Source: Streptomyces sp. NBC_01296 (GTDB taxonomy: Bacteria; Actinomycetota; Actinomycetes; Streptomycetales; Streptomycetaceae). Taken from it: DNA of 64,000 nt. The stretch covers positions 6,386,001 through 6,450,000 of the forward strand of contig NZ_CP130720.1 of NCBI RefSeq assembly GCF_035984415.1. Direction: 5' to 3'. This document shows, one piece after another, positions 29,450 through 39,208 of the stretch (within the stretch, counting starts at the first letter, position 1; each line of letters starts with the position of its first letter). The notes beneath the pieces were generated by a model. The model was not told where the DNA came from, did not search any database, and saw only the letters and a program-made list of their open reading frames with translations. The position numbers were made by a program, and so were the translations under genes.

Positions 29450-30520
29450 CTACTTGGCCGAGGCCTTCTTCGCGGGCTTGGCCGCGGGCTTCGCGGCTTC
29501 GGCCTTCGGGCCGGTCACGGTCTCGGGGGAGTCCGAGGCCGCGGCCTTGGCCTTGGCCGGCGCCGGCGCCGGCGTCGGAGCCGATGCCGGGGCCTCGACG
29601 GCCAGCTTGGCCACGCCGAACTTCAGCGAGGCCTCGTACGTGTTGTCCGGGTCGAGCCGGCGCAGCTCCTCCGCCAGCAGCTCGGCCGTGTCACGGCGCT
29701 TGAGCGCCACCGCACGGTCGGGCTGCCCCGGCATGCACAGCGTGGCCAGCGAGCCGTCGGCCCGGTCCAGGACGATGTCGCCGTCCTTGGTCTCCAGCCG
29801 GACCGAGGTCAGGCCGGGGCCCTCCGAGCGGGTCCGCTTGACGGGCACCTGGAGGCGGTCCGCCAGCCACATGGCCAGCAGCTCGCAGCTCGGGTTCTCG
29901 TCCTCGCCCTCGACGGCCGCCGAGGTGACCTTCAGGGCCTGCTGGTCCAGCGCGGCGGCCAGCATCGACCGCCACGGCGTGACCCGGGTCCAGGACAGGT
30001 CCGTGTCACCCGGGGCATAGGCCGCGGCCCGCTCCCCGAGCCCCTGCAACGGGTTCTCGCAGGCGTACGTGTCCGTGATCCGGCGCTGCCCGAGCGCACC
30101 CAGCGGGTCGCCCGCCAGGTCCGACGGGGCACCGTCCGGCCACCAGACCACGACGGGCGCGTCCGGCAGCAGGAGCGGGAGAACCACCGACTGGGCGTGG
30201 TGGACCAGTTCACCGTGAAGGCGGAGCACCACCGTCTCGCCGGTGCCCGAGTCCGCCCCGACGCGGACTTCCGCGTCGAGACGGGCGTCGCGGCGGCTGC
30301 GCGGCGAGCGGCTGACCCGCTTGATGACGACGACGATCCGCGAAGGGTGTTCGTGGGACGCGTCGTTCGCCGACTTGAGCGCGTCGTACGCGTTCTCTTC
30401 GTCGGTCACGATCACCAGCGTGAGGACCATGCCGATGGCCGGCGTGCCGATGTCCCGGCGCGCCTGCACCAAAGCGGTGTTGATCTTGCTGGAGGTGGTC
30501 TCCGTGAGGTCGATCTTCAT
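29450..30520 (-). CDS. opcA: Glucose-6-phosphate dehydrogenase assembly protein OpcA
   Basis: 356 aa. It begins MKIDLTETTSSKINTAL, typical of actinobacterial OpcA, with VVVWWPDGAPSDLAGDPLG in the middle. OpcA is required for full Zwf activity in actinobacteria and cyanobacteria, acting as an assembly or activation partner. It overlaps the zwf stop by 4 nt (ATGA), which fits stoichiometric production with Zwf. The last ~45 residues form an Ala/Lys/Pro-rich tail of no clear role. Confidence 0.95.
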   Translation of the reverse strand: MKIDLTETTSSKINTALVQARRDIGTPAIGMVLTLVIVTDEENAYDALKSANDASHEHPSRIVVVIKRVSRSPRSRRDARLDAEVRVGADSGTGETVVLRLHGELVHHAQSVVLPLLLPDAPVVVWWPDGAPSDLAGDPLGALGQRRITDTYACENPLQGLGERAAAYAPGDTDLSWTRVTPWRSMLAAALDQQALKVTSAAVEGEDENPSCELLAMWLADRLQVPVKRTRSEGPGLTSVRLETKDGDIVLDRADGSLATLCMPGQPDRAVALKRRDTAELLAEELRRLDPDNTYEASLKFGVAKLAVEAPASAPTPAPAPAKAKAAASDSPETVTGPKAEAAKPAAKPAKKASAK

Positions 30521-32043
30521 GGCCGGCGCCAGCTCCGTCCGTCTCGTGCGAGCATCTCGTCCGCCTCGACCGGCCCCCAGGTCCCCGCCGGGTACTGCGC
30601 GGGCTTGCCGTGCTTGTCCCAGTACTCCTCGATCGGGTCGAGGATGTTCCAGGACAGCTCGACCTCCTGGTGGCGCGGGAAGAGGTTCGCGTCACCCAGC
30701 AGGACATCGAGGATCAGCCGCTCGTAGGCCTCGGGGCTCGACTCCGTGAAGGACTCGCCGTACGCGAAGTCCATCGTGACGTCCCGGACCTCCATGGAGG
30801 TGCCCGGAACCTTGGAGCCGAAGCGCACCGTCACGCCCTCGTCCGGCTGGACCCGGATGACCAGGGCGTTCTGCCCCAGCTCCTCGGTCGCGCCCGATTC
30901 GAACGGCAGGTACGGGGCCCGCTTGAAGACGACCGCGATCTCGGTCACCCGGCGGCCCAGGCGCTTGCCGGTCCGCAGGTAGAACGGGACGCCCGCCCAG
31001 CGGCGGTTGTTGATCTCCAGGCGGATGGCCGCGTAGGTGTCGGTCTTCGACTTGGGGTCGATGCCGTCCTCTTCGAGGTACCCGACGACCTTCTCGCCAC
31101 CCTGCCACGCCCCCGAGTACTGGCCGCGCACGGTGTGCTTGCCCAGGTCCTCGGGGAGCTCGACGGCCGTGAGGACCTTGAGCTTCTCCGCCACCAGCGC
31201 CTTCGGGTGGAAGGAGCCGGGCTCCTCCATCGCGGTCAGCGCGAGCAGCTGGAGCAGGTGGTTCTGGATGACGTCGCGGGCCGCGCCGATGCCGTCGTAG
31301 TACCCGGCCCGGCCGCCGATGCCGATGTCCTCGGCCATGGTGATCTGCACGTGGTCGACGTACGACCGGTTCCAGATCGGCTCGAACATCGTGTTGGCGA
31401 AGCGGAGCGCCAGGATGTTCTGGACGGTCTCCTTGCCCAGGTAGTGGTCGATCCGGAAGACCTCGTCCCGCGGGAAGACCTCGTGGACGACCTTGTTGAG
31501 CTCCTCGGCGCTCTTGAGGTCGTGCCCGAAGGGCTTCTCGATGACGGCACGCCGCCAGGAGCCCTCCTTCTGCGCCAGCCCGTGGTTCTTGAGCTGCTGG
31601 ACGACCTTCGGGAAGAACTTCGGCGGCACGGACAGGTAGAAGGCGAAGTTGCCGCCCGTACCCTGCGCCTTGTCGAGCTCGTCGATGGTCGACTTCAGCG
31701 TCTCGAACGCCGCGTCGTCGTCGAAATCGCCCTGCACGAACCGGCAGCCCTGCACCAGCTGCTGCCAGACCTCCTCCCGGAAGGGGGTGCGCGAGTGCTC
31801 CTTGACGGCCTCGTACACCTCCTGGGCGAAGTCCTCGTGCTCCCATTCACGCCGGGCGAAACCGATCAGCGAGAAGCCCGGCGGCAGCAGCCCCCGGTTC
31901 GCCAGGTCGTAGATGGCCGGCATCAGCTTCTTGCGCGACAGGTCACCCGTAACGCCGAAAATGACCAGGCCGGACGGCCCCGCGATGCGCGGGAGCCGCC
32001 GGTCCTGTGCGTCACGAAGCGGGTTCGCTCCGTTCACAGTCAA
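30517..32043 (-). CDS. zwf: Glucose-6-phosphate 1-dehydrogenase
   Basis: 508 aa. NADP motif GVTGDLSRKKLMPA near the N-terminus; active-site signature RIDHYLGKETVQN. It is the first oxidative pentose phosphate enzyme and the main NADPH source. The start is TTG 32043, placed by GGAGG about 10 nt upstream; that GGAGG is inside the last tal codons. GTG 32037 would be 16 nt from it and is less likely. TTG lies 5 nt past the tal stop, so translation is probably coupled. Confidence 0.96.
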   Translation of the reverse strand: MTVNGANPLRDAQDRRLPRIAGPSGLVIFGVTGDLSRKKLMPAIYDLANRGLLPPGFSLIGFARREWEHEDFAQEVYEAVKEHSRTPFREEVWQQLVQGCRFVQGDFDDDAAFETLKSTIDELDKAQGTGGNFAFYLSVPPKFFPKVVQQLKNHGLAQKEGSWRRAVIEKPFGHDLKSAEELNKVVHEVFPRDEVFRIDHYLGKETVQNILALRFANTMFEPIWNRSYVDHVQITMAEDIGIGGRAGYYDGIGAARDVIQNHLLQLLALTAMEEPGSFHPKALVAEKLKVLTAVELPEDLGKHTVRGQYSGAWQGGEKVVGYLEEDGIDPKSKTDTYAAIRLEINNRRWAGVPFYLRTGKRLGRRVTEIAVVFKRAPYLPFESGATEELGQNALVIRVQPDEGVTVRFGSKVPGTSMEVRDVTMDFAYGESFTESSPEAYERLILDVLLGDANLFPRHQEVELSWNILDPIEEYWDKHGKPAQYPAGTWGPVEADEMLARDGRSWRRP

Positions 32044-32048
32044 AGTGT

Positions 32049-33167
32049 TCAGGCCTCCGTGGGGGCGAGGCGCTCGAGTTCCGCCTCGGTGGACTTCAGC
32101 AGGTCGTTCCAGGACGCCTCGAACTTCTCGACGCCCTCGTCCTCGAGCAGCTGCACCACATCGTCGTACGAGATGCCCAGCTTCGCGACCGCGTCGAGCT
32201 CGGCGCGGGACTGGTCGTACGTGGCGCGCACGGTGTCACCCGTGATCTGACCGTGGTCGGCGGTGGCCTCCAGCGTGGCCTCCGGCATGGTGTTCACCGT
32301 GTTCGGGGCGACCAGGTCGTCCACGTACAGGGTGTCCTTGTACGCCGGGTCCTTGACACCCGTCGAGGCCCACAGCGGACGCTGCTTGTTGGCGCCGACG
32401 CGCTCCAGCGCGTTCCACCGGTCGGAGGAGAAGACCTCCTCGTAGGCCTCGTAGGCCAGACGGGCGTTGGCGAGGGCCGCCTTGCCCTTCAGGGCCTTCG
32501 CCTCGTCGGAGCCGACGGCGTCCAGACGCTTGTCGATCTCGCTGTCCACGCGGGACACGAAGAAGGAGGCGACCGAGTGGATCAGGGAGAGGTCCAGGCC
32601 CGCGGCCTTGGCCTTCTCCAGACCCGCCAGGTACGCGTCCATGACCTCGCGGTAGCGCGCCAGCGAGAAGATCAGCGTGACGTTGACGCTGATGCCCTTG
32701 CCGATGACCTCGGTGATCGCCGGCAGGCCGGCCTTGGTCGCCGGGATCTTGATCAGCGTGTTCGGGCGGTCCACCAGCCAGGCGAGCTGCTTGGCCTCGG
32801 CGATCGTCGCCGTGGTGTTGTGCGCCAGGCGCGGGTCGACCTCGATGGAGACCCGGCCGTCCTGGCCGTCGGTGCTGTCGTAGACCGGGCGCAGGATGTC
32901 GGCGGCGTCGCGGACGTCCGCCGTCGTGATCATGCGGATGGCCTCGTCGACGGTGACCTTGCGGGCGGCGAGGTCGGCGAGCTGCTGCCCGTAGCCGTCG
33001 CCGCTGCTGATCGCCTTCTGGAAGATCGACGGGTTGGTGGTGACACCGACCACGTGCGACTGGTCGATGAGCTCGGCCAGGTTGCCGGACGTGATGCGCT
33101 TGCGGGACAGGTCGTCCAGCCAGATCGCCACGCCCTCGTCGGAGAGGCGCTTGAGTGCGTCTGTCAT
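32049..33167 (-). CDS. tal: Transaldolase
   Basis: 372 aa, the long TalB/actinobacterial class. Schiff-base lysine in NTLIKIPATKAG; signature GVTTNPSIFQKAI. It moves a dihydroxyacetone unit between sugar phosphates in the non-oxidative pentose phosphate pathway. ATG 33167 has AGGAGATG at 9 nt; upstream in-frame sequence is Pro-rich antisense of tkt and not coding. It lies 34 nt from tkt. Confidence 0.97.
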   Translation of the reverse strand: MTDALKRLSDEGVAIWLDDLSRKRITSGNLAELIDQSHVVGVTTNPSIFQKAISSGDGYGQQLADLAARKVTVDEAIRMITTADVRDAADILRPVYDSTDGQDGRVSIEVDPRLAHNTTATIAEAKQLAWLVDRPNTLIKIPATKAGLPAITEVIGKGISVNVTLIFSLARYREVMDAYLAGLEKAKAAGLDLSLIHSVASFFVSRVDSEIDKRLDAVGSDEAKALKGKAALANARLAYEAYEEVFSSDRWNALERVGANKQRPLWASTGVKDPAYKDTLYVDDLVAPNTVNTMPEATLEATADHGQITGDTVRATYDQSRAELDAVAKLGISYDDVVQLLEDEGVEKFEASWNDLLKSTEAELERLAPTEA

Positions 33168-33201
33168 GGGAATTGCATCTCCTACTGGTGTTGTACGGGC
33201 G

Positions 33202-35289
33202 TCAGCGCGCGGCGGCGGCGATGGAGTCCTTGGCGGCGGCGGCCACGGCCTCGGGGGTGAAGCCGAACTCGCGGAACAGCACCTTGGCGTCGGCGGAGGC
33301 ACCGAAGTGCTCCAGCGAGACGATCCGGCCGGCGTCGCCGACGTAGCGGTGCCAGGTCAGACCGATACCGGCCTCGACCGCGACGCGCGCCGTGACGGAC
33401 GGCGGCAGGACGCTGTCCTTGTAGGCCTGGTCCTGCTCCTCGAACCACTCGACGGACGGCATCGAGACCACGCGGGCCGCGATGCCCTCGGCCTGCAGCG
33501 CCTCGCGCGCGGCGACGGCGAGGTGGACCTCGGAGCCGGTGCCGATGAGGACGACCTGCGCCTGTCCGCCGTCCGCCTCGAAGAGCACGTACCCGCCCTT
33601 GGCGGCGTCCTCGTTGCGCTCGTACGTCGGCACGCCCTGACGGGTCAGCGCCAGACCGTGCGGGGCGCCCTTGCCGAACACCTTGGTGTGGCGGCGCAGG
33701 ATCTCGCGCCAGGCGATGACGGTCTCGTTCGCGTCGGCCGGGCGGACCACGTTCAGGCCCGGGATGGCGCGCAGCGAGGCGAGGTGCTCGACCGGCTGGT
33801 GGGTCGGGCCGTCCTCGCCCAGGCCGATGGAGTCGTGCGTCCACACGTACGTCACCGGCACGTGCATCAGCGCGGACAGGCGCACGGCGTTGCGCATGTA
33901 GTCGGAGAACACCAGGAAGGTGCCGCCGTAGATACGGGTGTGGCCGTGCAGCGCGATGCCGTTCATGGTCGCGGCCATGGCGTGCTCGCGGATGCCGAAA
34001 TGGACGGTGCGGCCGTACGGGTCGGCCTCCGGCAGCGGGTTGCCCTTCGGGAGGAAGGACGAGTGCTTGTCGATCGTGGTGTTGTTGGAGCCGGCCAGGT
34101 CGGCCGAGCCGCCCCACAGCTCCGGGATGACCGCGCCGAGCGCCTCGAGCACCTTGCCGGAGGCCGCGCGGGTGGCGATGCCCTTGCCGGTCTCGAAGAC
34201 GGGGAGCTTGTCCTCCCAGCCCGCGGGCAGCTCGTTGGCGTTGATGCGGTCGAACTCGGCGGCGCGCTCGGCGTTGGCGGTGCGCCAGGCGGAGAAGTCC
34301 TTCTCCCAGGCGGCCTTGGCCTCGCGGCCGCGGTCCAGCGCCTTGCGGGTGTGCGCGAGGACCTCGGCGGAGACGTCGAAGGACTTCTCCGGGTCGAAGC
34401 CGAGGACGCGCTTGGTGGCGGCCACCTCGTCGTCGCCGAGGGCCGAACCGTGCGAGGCCTCGGTGCCCTGGGCGTGCGGGGCCGGCCAGGCGATGATCGA
34501 GCGCATCGCGATGAAGGAGGGGCGGCCGGTCTCGGCCTTGGCCGCGGCCAGGGCCTCGAAGAGCGCCTTCGGGTCCAGGTCGCCGTTCGGCTGCTGCGCG
34601 ACGCGCTGGACGTGCCAGCCGTACGCCTCGTAGCGCGCCAGGGTGTCCTCGGAGACGGCCGTCTCCGTGTCGCCCTCGATGGAGATGTGGTTGTCGTCCC
34701 ACAGCAGCACCAGGTTGCCGAGCTTCTGGTGGCCGGCCAGGGCGGACGCCTCGTGGGAGATGCCCTCCTGGAGGCAGCCGTCGCCCGCGATCGCGTAGAC
34801 CATGTGGTCGAACGGGGAGGCGCCCCGGGCGGCCTCCGGGTCGAACAGGCCGCGCTCGTAGCGGGCGGCCATGGCCATGCCCACCGCGTTGGCGATGCCC
34901 TGGCCCAGCGGGCCGGTGGTGGTCTCGACGCCGGCCGTGTGGCCGTACTCCGGGTGGCCGGGGGTCTTGGAACCCCAGGTGCGGAAGGCCTCGAGGTCGG
35001 CCAGCTCCAGGCCGAAGCCGCCCAGGTAGAGCTGGGTGTACAGAGTGAGGGACGAGTGCCCTGCGGAAAGCACGAAACGGTCGCGGCCGACCCACTCGGG
35101 ATCGGCCGGGTCGTGCCGCATCACCTTCTGGAAGAGGGTGTACGCGGCGGGGGCCAGGCTCATCGCCGTACCGGGGTGGCCGTTACCGACCTTCTGGACC
35201 GCGTCGGCGGCCAGGATGCGGGCGGTGTCGACGGCCCGCTGGTCGAGATCGGTCCAGTCGAGCTCTGTGGTCGTCGGCTTGGTGCTCAC
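33202..35289 (-). CDS. tkt: Transketolase
   Basis: 695 aa. N-terminal GNGHPGTAMSLAPAAY with catalytic His; thiamine diphosphate/Mg motif starting AIAGDGCLQEG and ending near NH; second-domain signature around HFGIREHAMAATMNGIALHG. It exchanges two-carbon units between ketose and aldose phosphates. GTG 35289 has GAGGAG about 13 nt upstream. It is the first gene of the leftward pentose phosphate operon and divergent from ctaB. Confidence 0.97.
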   Translation of the reverse strand: MSTKPTTTELDWTDLDQRAVDTARILAADAVQKVGNGHPGTAMSLAPAAYTLFQKVMRHDPADPEWVGRDRFVLSAGHSSLTLYTQLYLGGFGLELADLEAFRTWGSKTPGHPEYGHTAGVETTTGPLGQGIANAVGMAMAARYERGLFDPEAARGASPFDHMVYAIAGDGCLQEGISHEASALAGHQKLGNLVLLWDDNHISIEGDTETAVSEDTLARYEAYGWHVQRVAQQPNGDLDPKALFEALAAAKAETGRPSFIAMRSIIAWPAPHAQGTEASHGSALGDDEVAATKRVLGFDPEKSFDVSAEVLAHTRKALDRGREAKAAWEKDFSAWRTANAERAAEFDRINANELPAGWEDKLPVFETGKGIATRAASGKVLEALGAVIPELWGGSADLAGSNNTTIDKHSSFLPKGNPLPEADPYGRTVHFGIREHAMAATMNGIALHGHTRIYGGTFLVFSDYMRNAVRLSALMHVPVTYVWTHDSIGLGEDGPTHQPVEHLASLRAIPGLNVVRPADANETVIAWREILRRHTKVFGKGAPHGLALTRQGVPTYERNEDAAKGGYVLFEADGGQAQVVLIGTGSEVHLAVAAREALQAEGIAARVVSMPSVEWFEEQDQAYKDSVLPPSVTARVAVEAGIGLTWHRYVGDAGRIVSLEHFGASADAKVLFREFGFTPEAVAAAAKDSIAAAAR

Positions 35290-35472
35290 CGTTGGTCAGG
35301 GCTCCTCTCCACATGTCTGTTACCCGGTGACGAACGGTGCACCGGCGCGATTCCGAGCCTACCCCCGTGACGGCGTGCAGCTATTCGAGTGCCCGCAGTC
35401 CGTCACAACGTCGGCGGGCCGATCGGACCAACACGAGTCGACCCCCGCGCAGGGCGACGTAAGTGCAACGTC

Positions 35473-35478
35473 TAGAGT
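35473..35478 (+). promoter_or_regulatory. Candidate -10 box upstream of ctaB
   Basis: TAGAGT lies in the 262-nt tkt-ctaB divergent region, 73 nt before the ctaB start. No good -35 is visible. On the other strand TAGGCT (35361-35356) could serve tkt. Nothing else recognisable is in this region. Confidence 0.3.
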
Positions 35479-35551
35479 GGCGTGGTACGTGCGAGCCTTC
35501 AGCGGACCTTTATGTCCGGAGCTTGCCTGGTTTTCTCTGTCAGGGGTGTGC

Positions 35552-36493
35552 GTGACGGCCGTCGAATCCCGTCCAGCGGGGGTGCTCGGGACGAGCCCCG
35601 GTCACCGGCCGTTCGGGGCCCGCGTCATGGCTTTCGTGGCTTTGACCAAGCCGCGGATCATCGAACTTCTGCTGATCACCACAGTGCCGGTGATGTTCCT
35701 TGCTGAGCAGGGCGTGCCGTCACTGTGGCTGGTCCTCGCGACCTGCTTCGGCGGGTACTTGTCCGCGGGCGGCGCCAACGCGCTGAACATGTACATCGAC
35801 CGCGACATCGACGCGCTGATGGACCGGACCTCGCAGCGGCCGCTGGTGACCGGCATGGTCAGCCCGCGCGAGTGCCTGGCCTTCGGCATCACCCTCGGCG
35901 TGGTCTCCACCCTGTTCTTCGGGCTGCTCGTCAACTGGCTGTCGGCGGCGCTCGCGCTCGGCGCGCTCCTCTTCTACGTCGTCGTCTACACGATGCTGCT
36001 GAAGCGGCGCACCGCGCAGAACATCGTCTGGGGCGGCATCGCGGGCTGCATGCCGGTGCTCATCGGCTGGTCCGCCGTCAAGAACGAGGTCTCCTGGGCC
36101 GCCGTCATCCTCTTCCTCGTCATCTTCTTCTGGACGCCGCCGCACTACTGGCCGCTGTCCATGAAGGTGAAGGACGACTACGCGCGCGTCGGCGTGCCGA
36201 TGCTGCCGGTCGTGGCGGGCAACCAGGTCGTGGCGCGCCAGATCGTCCTCTACAGCTGGGTGATGGTGGCGGTCTCGCTGCTGCTGACCCCGCTGGGGTA
36301 CACCGGCTGGTTCTACACCGCGGTCGCACTGGCGGCGGGCGGCTGGTGGCTGTGGGAGGCGCACGCGCTGCACGCACGGGCCAAGGCCGGCCTGACGGGC
36401 GCGAAGCTCAAGGAGATGCGCCTGTTCCACTGGTCCATCACGTACGTGTCGCTGCTCTTCGTCGCCGTGGCCGTGGATCCCTTCCTCCGATGA
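35552..36493 (+). CDS. ctaB: Protoheme IX farnesyltransferase (heme O synthase)
   Basis: 313 aa UbiA-family membrane enzyme with about nine helices. The prenyl-diphosphate motif NMYIDRDIDALMDRTSQRPL carries Asp pairs, and TPPHYWPLSM near residue 190 is typical of CtaB. It farnesylates heme b for cytochrome aa3 oxidase, working before CtaA, which lies nearby on the other strand. GTG 35552 follows AGGGG at 5 nt; GTG 35546 is possible. Confidence 0.95.
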   Translation: MTAVESRPAGVLGTSPGHRPFGARVMAFVALTKPRIIELLLITTVPVMFLAEQGVPSLWLVLATCFGGYLSAGGANALNMYIDRDIDALMDRTSQRPLVTGMVSPRECLAFGITLGVVSTLFFGLLVNWLSAALALGALLFYVVVYTMLLKRRTAQNIVWGGIAGCMPVLIGWSAVKNEVSWAAVILFLVIFFWTPPHYWPLSMKVKDDYARVGVPMLPVVAGNQVVARQIVLYSWVMVAVSLLLTPLGYTGWFYTAVALAAGGWWLWEAHALHARAKAGLTGAKLKEMRLFHWSITYVSLLFVAVAVDPFLR

Positions 36494-36517
36494 TTACCCG
36501 CCGGTAGCATGCTGTCC

Positions 36518-36862
36518 ATGGCAGACACCACCGCGGACACCGCAGACAAGAAGCAGGACCGGAAGGCCGCGAAGCTGGCCAAGCAGATCGGCGCGTTCGC
36601 CAAGGAGCACGGCGGCGCCGAGGGCCAGATCGCGCACATCGGCCAGGCCGGTACCCGGATCGTCCTCGTCGGCACGGACGGCGGCTGGGGCGACCTGGTG
36701 GCCCCGACCTACGCGGTGGCGCAGCTGGCCGCCGAGAAGGCCGGCCTGACCCTCCACGAGGAGTTCGACGGCGAGTTCGCCGCGCGTGTGAAGACCGGCC
36801 CGTACGAGTGGTCGCGGATGGCCGGCATCCAGCTCGGCGGGGCGGCGAACCCGGCGGCCTGA
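36518..36862 (+). CDS. Conserved small cytoplasmic protein of unknown function
   Basis: 114 aa from ATG 36518; ATG 36509 is also in frame. A charged Lys/Asp-rich N-terminal ~30 residues precedes a compact alpha/beta segment with VLVGTDGGWGDLVAPTYAVAQLAAEKAGL. No signal peptide, membrane helix or known motif is visible. No strong RBS is seen. It is close downstream of ctaB (24 nt) and may be co-transcribed. Confidence 0.72.
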   Translation: MADTTADTADKKQDRKAAKLAKQIGAFAKEHGGAEGQIAHIGQAGTRIVLVGTDGGWGDLVAPTYAVAQLAAEKAGLTLHEEFDGEFAARVKTGPYEWSRMAGIQLGGAANPAA

Positions 36863-37002
36863 CGCCTGACGGCGCCGTGCTCCGGCGGGGGGTTCGCCCC
36901 TTCGGTGGCCGCTCGGTCAACAGCGCGAGCAACACCTCACACCCCGCTCACCCGTTAGGACGTGTGGAAGCCCCTTCCTCACGTCCGCAACGGGATGCCC
37001 GG

Positions 37003-38130
37003 ATGATCGAAACGCCGCCCCTGGTGGACCAGTACTGCCACGGAGTGCTCCGTACGGAGCTGGGCCTCGGCACCTTCGAGGCCCAGCTGATCCGCTCGGC
37101 CGGCCCGCCCGCCGCCGGGACCACCTTCTTCGACACCCAGACCGGTTTCGCGGTGCGCCGCTGGTGCCCGCCGCTGCTCGGGCTGGAGCCGCACTGCGCC
37201 CCCGCCCGCTACCTGGCCCGGCGGCGCGAGCTCGGCGTGGTCGAGTCCGGGCGCAGGCTGCTGCGCGGCTCGGGCGTCGCCGCCTACCTGGTCGACACCG
37301 GAGAGCCGGGAGACCTCACCGGCCCCAAGGAACTGGCGCTCGCGGGGGACGCCGACGCCTTCGAGGTCGTACGGCTGGAGCTGCTGGCCGAGCAGGTCGC
37401 CGACACCTCCGGCACGGTCCCCGCCTTCCTCGCCAACCTCGCCGAGGCCGTCCACCACGCCGCCGCGGCCGCCGTGGCCTTCACCTGCGGTGCGGACGCG
37501 GGGTATCCCGCCGTCCTCGGCCGCGCCCCCGAGCCGCCCGGTCCGGGCGAGGTGCACGGGGCGGCCGGGCGGTGGCTGGCCCGGCGCCCCAAGGGCGGGG
37601 CCGTCCGGGACCCCGTACTCCTGCGGCACCTGCTGTGGAGCGCGGTGGCGACCGGGCTGCCGCTCCAGCTGCACACCGGGGCGGGAGCGGGGGAGCCGGG
37701 GCAGCGCCCGGAGCAGGCCGATCCGGCGCTGCTGACGGAGTTCGTACGGGCCACCGCGGGCCTGGGGACCCGGCTGGTGCTGCTCGGCGGATACCCGTAC
37801 CACCGGCACGCCGCCCAGCTGGCGGCGGCCTTCCCGCACGTCCACGCCGATCTCGGCGCGGCGCTCGGGCAGAGCGGACCGCGGGCGGCGGGGGTGCTGG
37901 CCGAGGTGCTGGAGGTCGCCCCCTTCGGCAAGCTGCTGTTCTCCAGCGGCGGGCGCCGGCTGCCCGAACTGCATGCGGTGGGCGCCCTGGTGTTCCGGGA
38001 GGCGCTGGGCCGGGTGCTGGGCGGCTGGGTCGGCGAGGGCGCCTGGTCCTGGCGGGACGCCGAACGCGTGGCGGCCATGATCGCGGCGGGCAATGCCCGG
38101 CGCGTGTACCGGCTGGACGAGCGCGGGTGA
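37003..38130 (+). CDS. Amidohydrolase-family protein
   Basis: 375 aa. VDQYCHGVL near the N-terminus and PLQLHTGAG in the middle resemble amidohydrolase strand motifs that carry metal-binding His. LVLLGGYPYHRHAAQLAAAFPHVHADLGA and LLFSSGGRRLPE fit later barrel strands, although the usual final Asp is replaced around SSGG. That makes activity uncertain. ATG 37003 has no clear RBS; GTG 36964 is possible. Substrate unknown. Confidence 0.72.
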   Translation: MIETPPLVDQYCHGVLRTELGLGTFEAQLIRSAGPPAAGTTFFDTQTGFAVRRWCPPLLGLEPHCAPARYLARRRELGVVESGRRLLRGSGVAAYLVDTGEPGDLTGPKELALAGDADAFEVVRLELLAEQVADTSGTVPAFLANLAEAVHHAAAAAVAFTCGADAGYPAVLGRAPEPPGPGEVHGAAGRWLARRPKGGAVRDPVLLRHLLWSAVATGLPLQLHTGAGAGEPGQRPEQADPALLTEFVRATAGLGTRLVLLGGYPYHRHAAQLAAAFPHVHADLGAALGQSGPRAAGVLAEVLEVAPFGKLLFSSGGRRLPELHAVGALVFREALGRVLGGWVGEGAWSWRDAERVAAMIAAGNARRVYRLDERG

Positions 38131-38181
38131 CGCGGGAGCCGTGAGACCGGGAGGCCGCCGGGAGCCCGGGAGCCCGGGAGC

Positions 38182-38205
38182 CCGCCCGGGCCGGCGCCCG
38201 GGCGG
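38182..38205. terminator. Bidirectional terminator between amidohydrolase gene and ctaA
   Basis: A 10-bp stem (ccgcccgggc / gcccgggcgg) around cggc follows a short tandem run of gggagccc units (38157-38181), between convergent stops. Confidence 0.75.
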
Positions 38206-38214
38206 CCCCGCGGG

Positions 38215-39174
38215 TCAGACGGAGGAGAGCAGCGGGTCGCCCTGCGCCGGGATCTCCGCCTGCGCCGCGGGCCGCTCCCGCAGGCTCAGCGCCATGCGGA
38301 CCACGGCGATCCACACCAGGCAGGAGCCGAGCATGTGGGCGGCGACCAGGGCCTCGGGCACGTGGGTGAAGTACTGGACGTAGCCGATGCCGCCCTGGGC
38401 GAGCAGCACGATCAGCAGGTCGCGGGCGCGCGCCCGGGTGTCGGCCGGCGCGTCGACCACGCGCAGCACCAGCCACATGGCGACGGCGAGCGCGCACACC
38501 ACCCAGGCGGAGATCGCGTGGACGTGGGCGGTGGCCGCCCAGTCGAACGGCATCCGCTTGATCTCGCTGCGGTCGCCCGCGTGCGGACCGGAACCGGTGA
38601 CCACCGTGCCCGCCGCGATCAGCACCAGGGTGGCCGCGACCAGGGCCCACGAGAGCTTGCGCACCGGACCGGGGACGCGCGGCTTCGGAGCGGTGTCACC
38701 CTCGCGGGTGCGCTGCCAGGTGACCGTCGTGACCGTGATCAGCGAGGTGGCGAGGAGGAAGTGCCCAGCCACGCTGTACGGGTTGAGCCCCGTCAGGACG
38801 GTGATGCCGCCGAGGACCGCGTTGCCCATCACGATGAAGAACTGGAGCCAGCCGAGCTTCGTCAGCGAACGGCGCCACGGCTTGGCCGAGCGGGCCGCGA
38901 TGATGCACCAGCCGACGGCCGCGCTGAGCACGTACGTCAGCATGCGGTTGCCGAACTCGATGGCCCCGTGGAAGCCCTGCGCCTGGGTCACGATCAGGCT
39001 GTCGTCGGTGCACTTGGGCCAGGTGTCGCAGCCGAGACCGGATCCGGTCAGCCGCACCGCACCGCCGGTGACGACGATGAGCACGCTCATGACGAGCGCG
39101 GCAAGCGCGGCCTGCCGGACGATCCGGGGCGACGGAGTCCAGCGGCGTGCGATGTAAGCGAGAGGGGTCAACAC
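38215..39174 (-). CDS. ctaA: Heme A synthase (COX15/CtaA family)
   Basis: 319 aa with eight predicted helices in two four-helix halves. The first outside loop has the cysteine pair GCDTWPKC, and heme-ligand His occur in QGFHGAIEFGNRM, VAGHFLL, TAHVHAISAW and VAAHMLGS. It oxidises heme O to heme A, continuing the CtaB reaction. GTG 39174 (VLTPLAYIARR) has AAGGG close upstream and is preferred to an upstream extension. Confidence 0.95.
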   Translation of the reverse strand: MLTPLAYIARRWTPSPRIVRQAALAALVMSVLIVVTGGAVRLTGSGLGCDTWPKCTDDSLIVTQAQGFHGAIEFGNRMLTYVLSAAVGWCIIAARSAKPWRRSLTKLGWLQFFIVMGNAVLGGITVLTGLNPYSVAGHFLLATSLITVTTVTWQRTREGDTAPKPRVPGPVRKLSWALVAATLVLIAAGTVVTGSGPHAGDRSEIKRMPFDWAATAHVHAISAWVVCALAVAMWLVLRVVDAPADTRARARDLLIVLLAQGGIGYVQYFTHVPEALVAAHMLGSCLVWIAVVRMALSLRERPAAQAEIPAQGDPLLSSV

Positions 39175-39208
39175 GGCCCTTATCGTACGCGGGGCCTTGT
39201 GCAAACTT

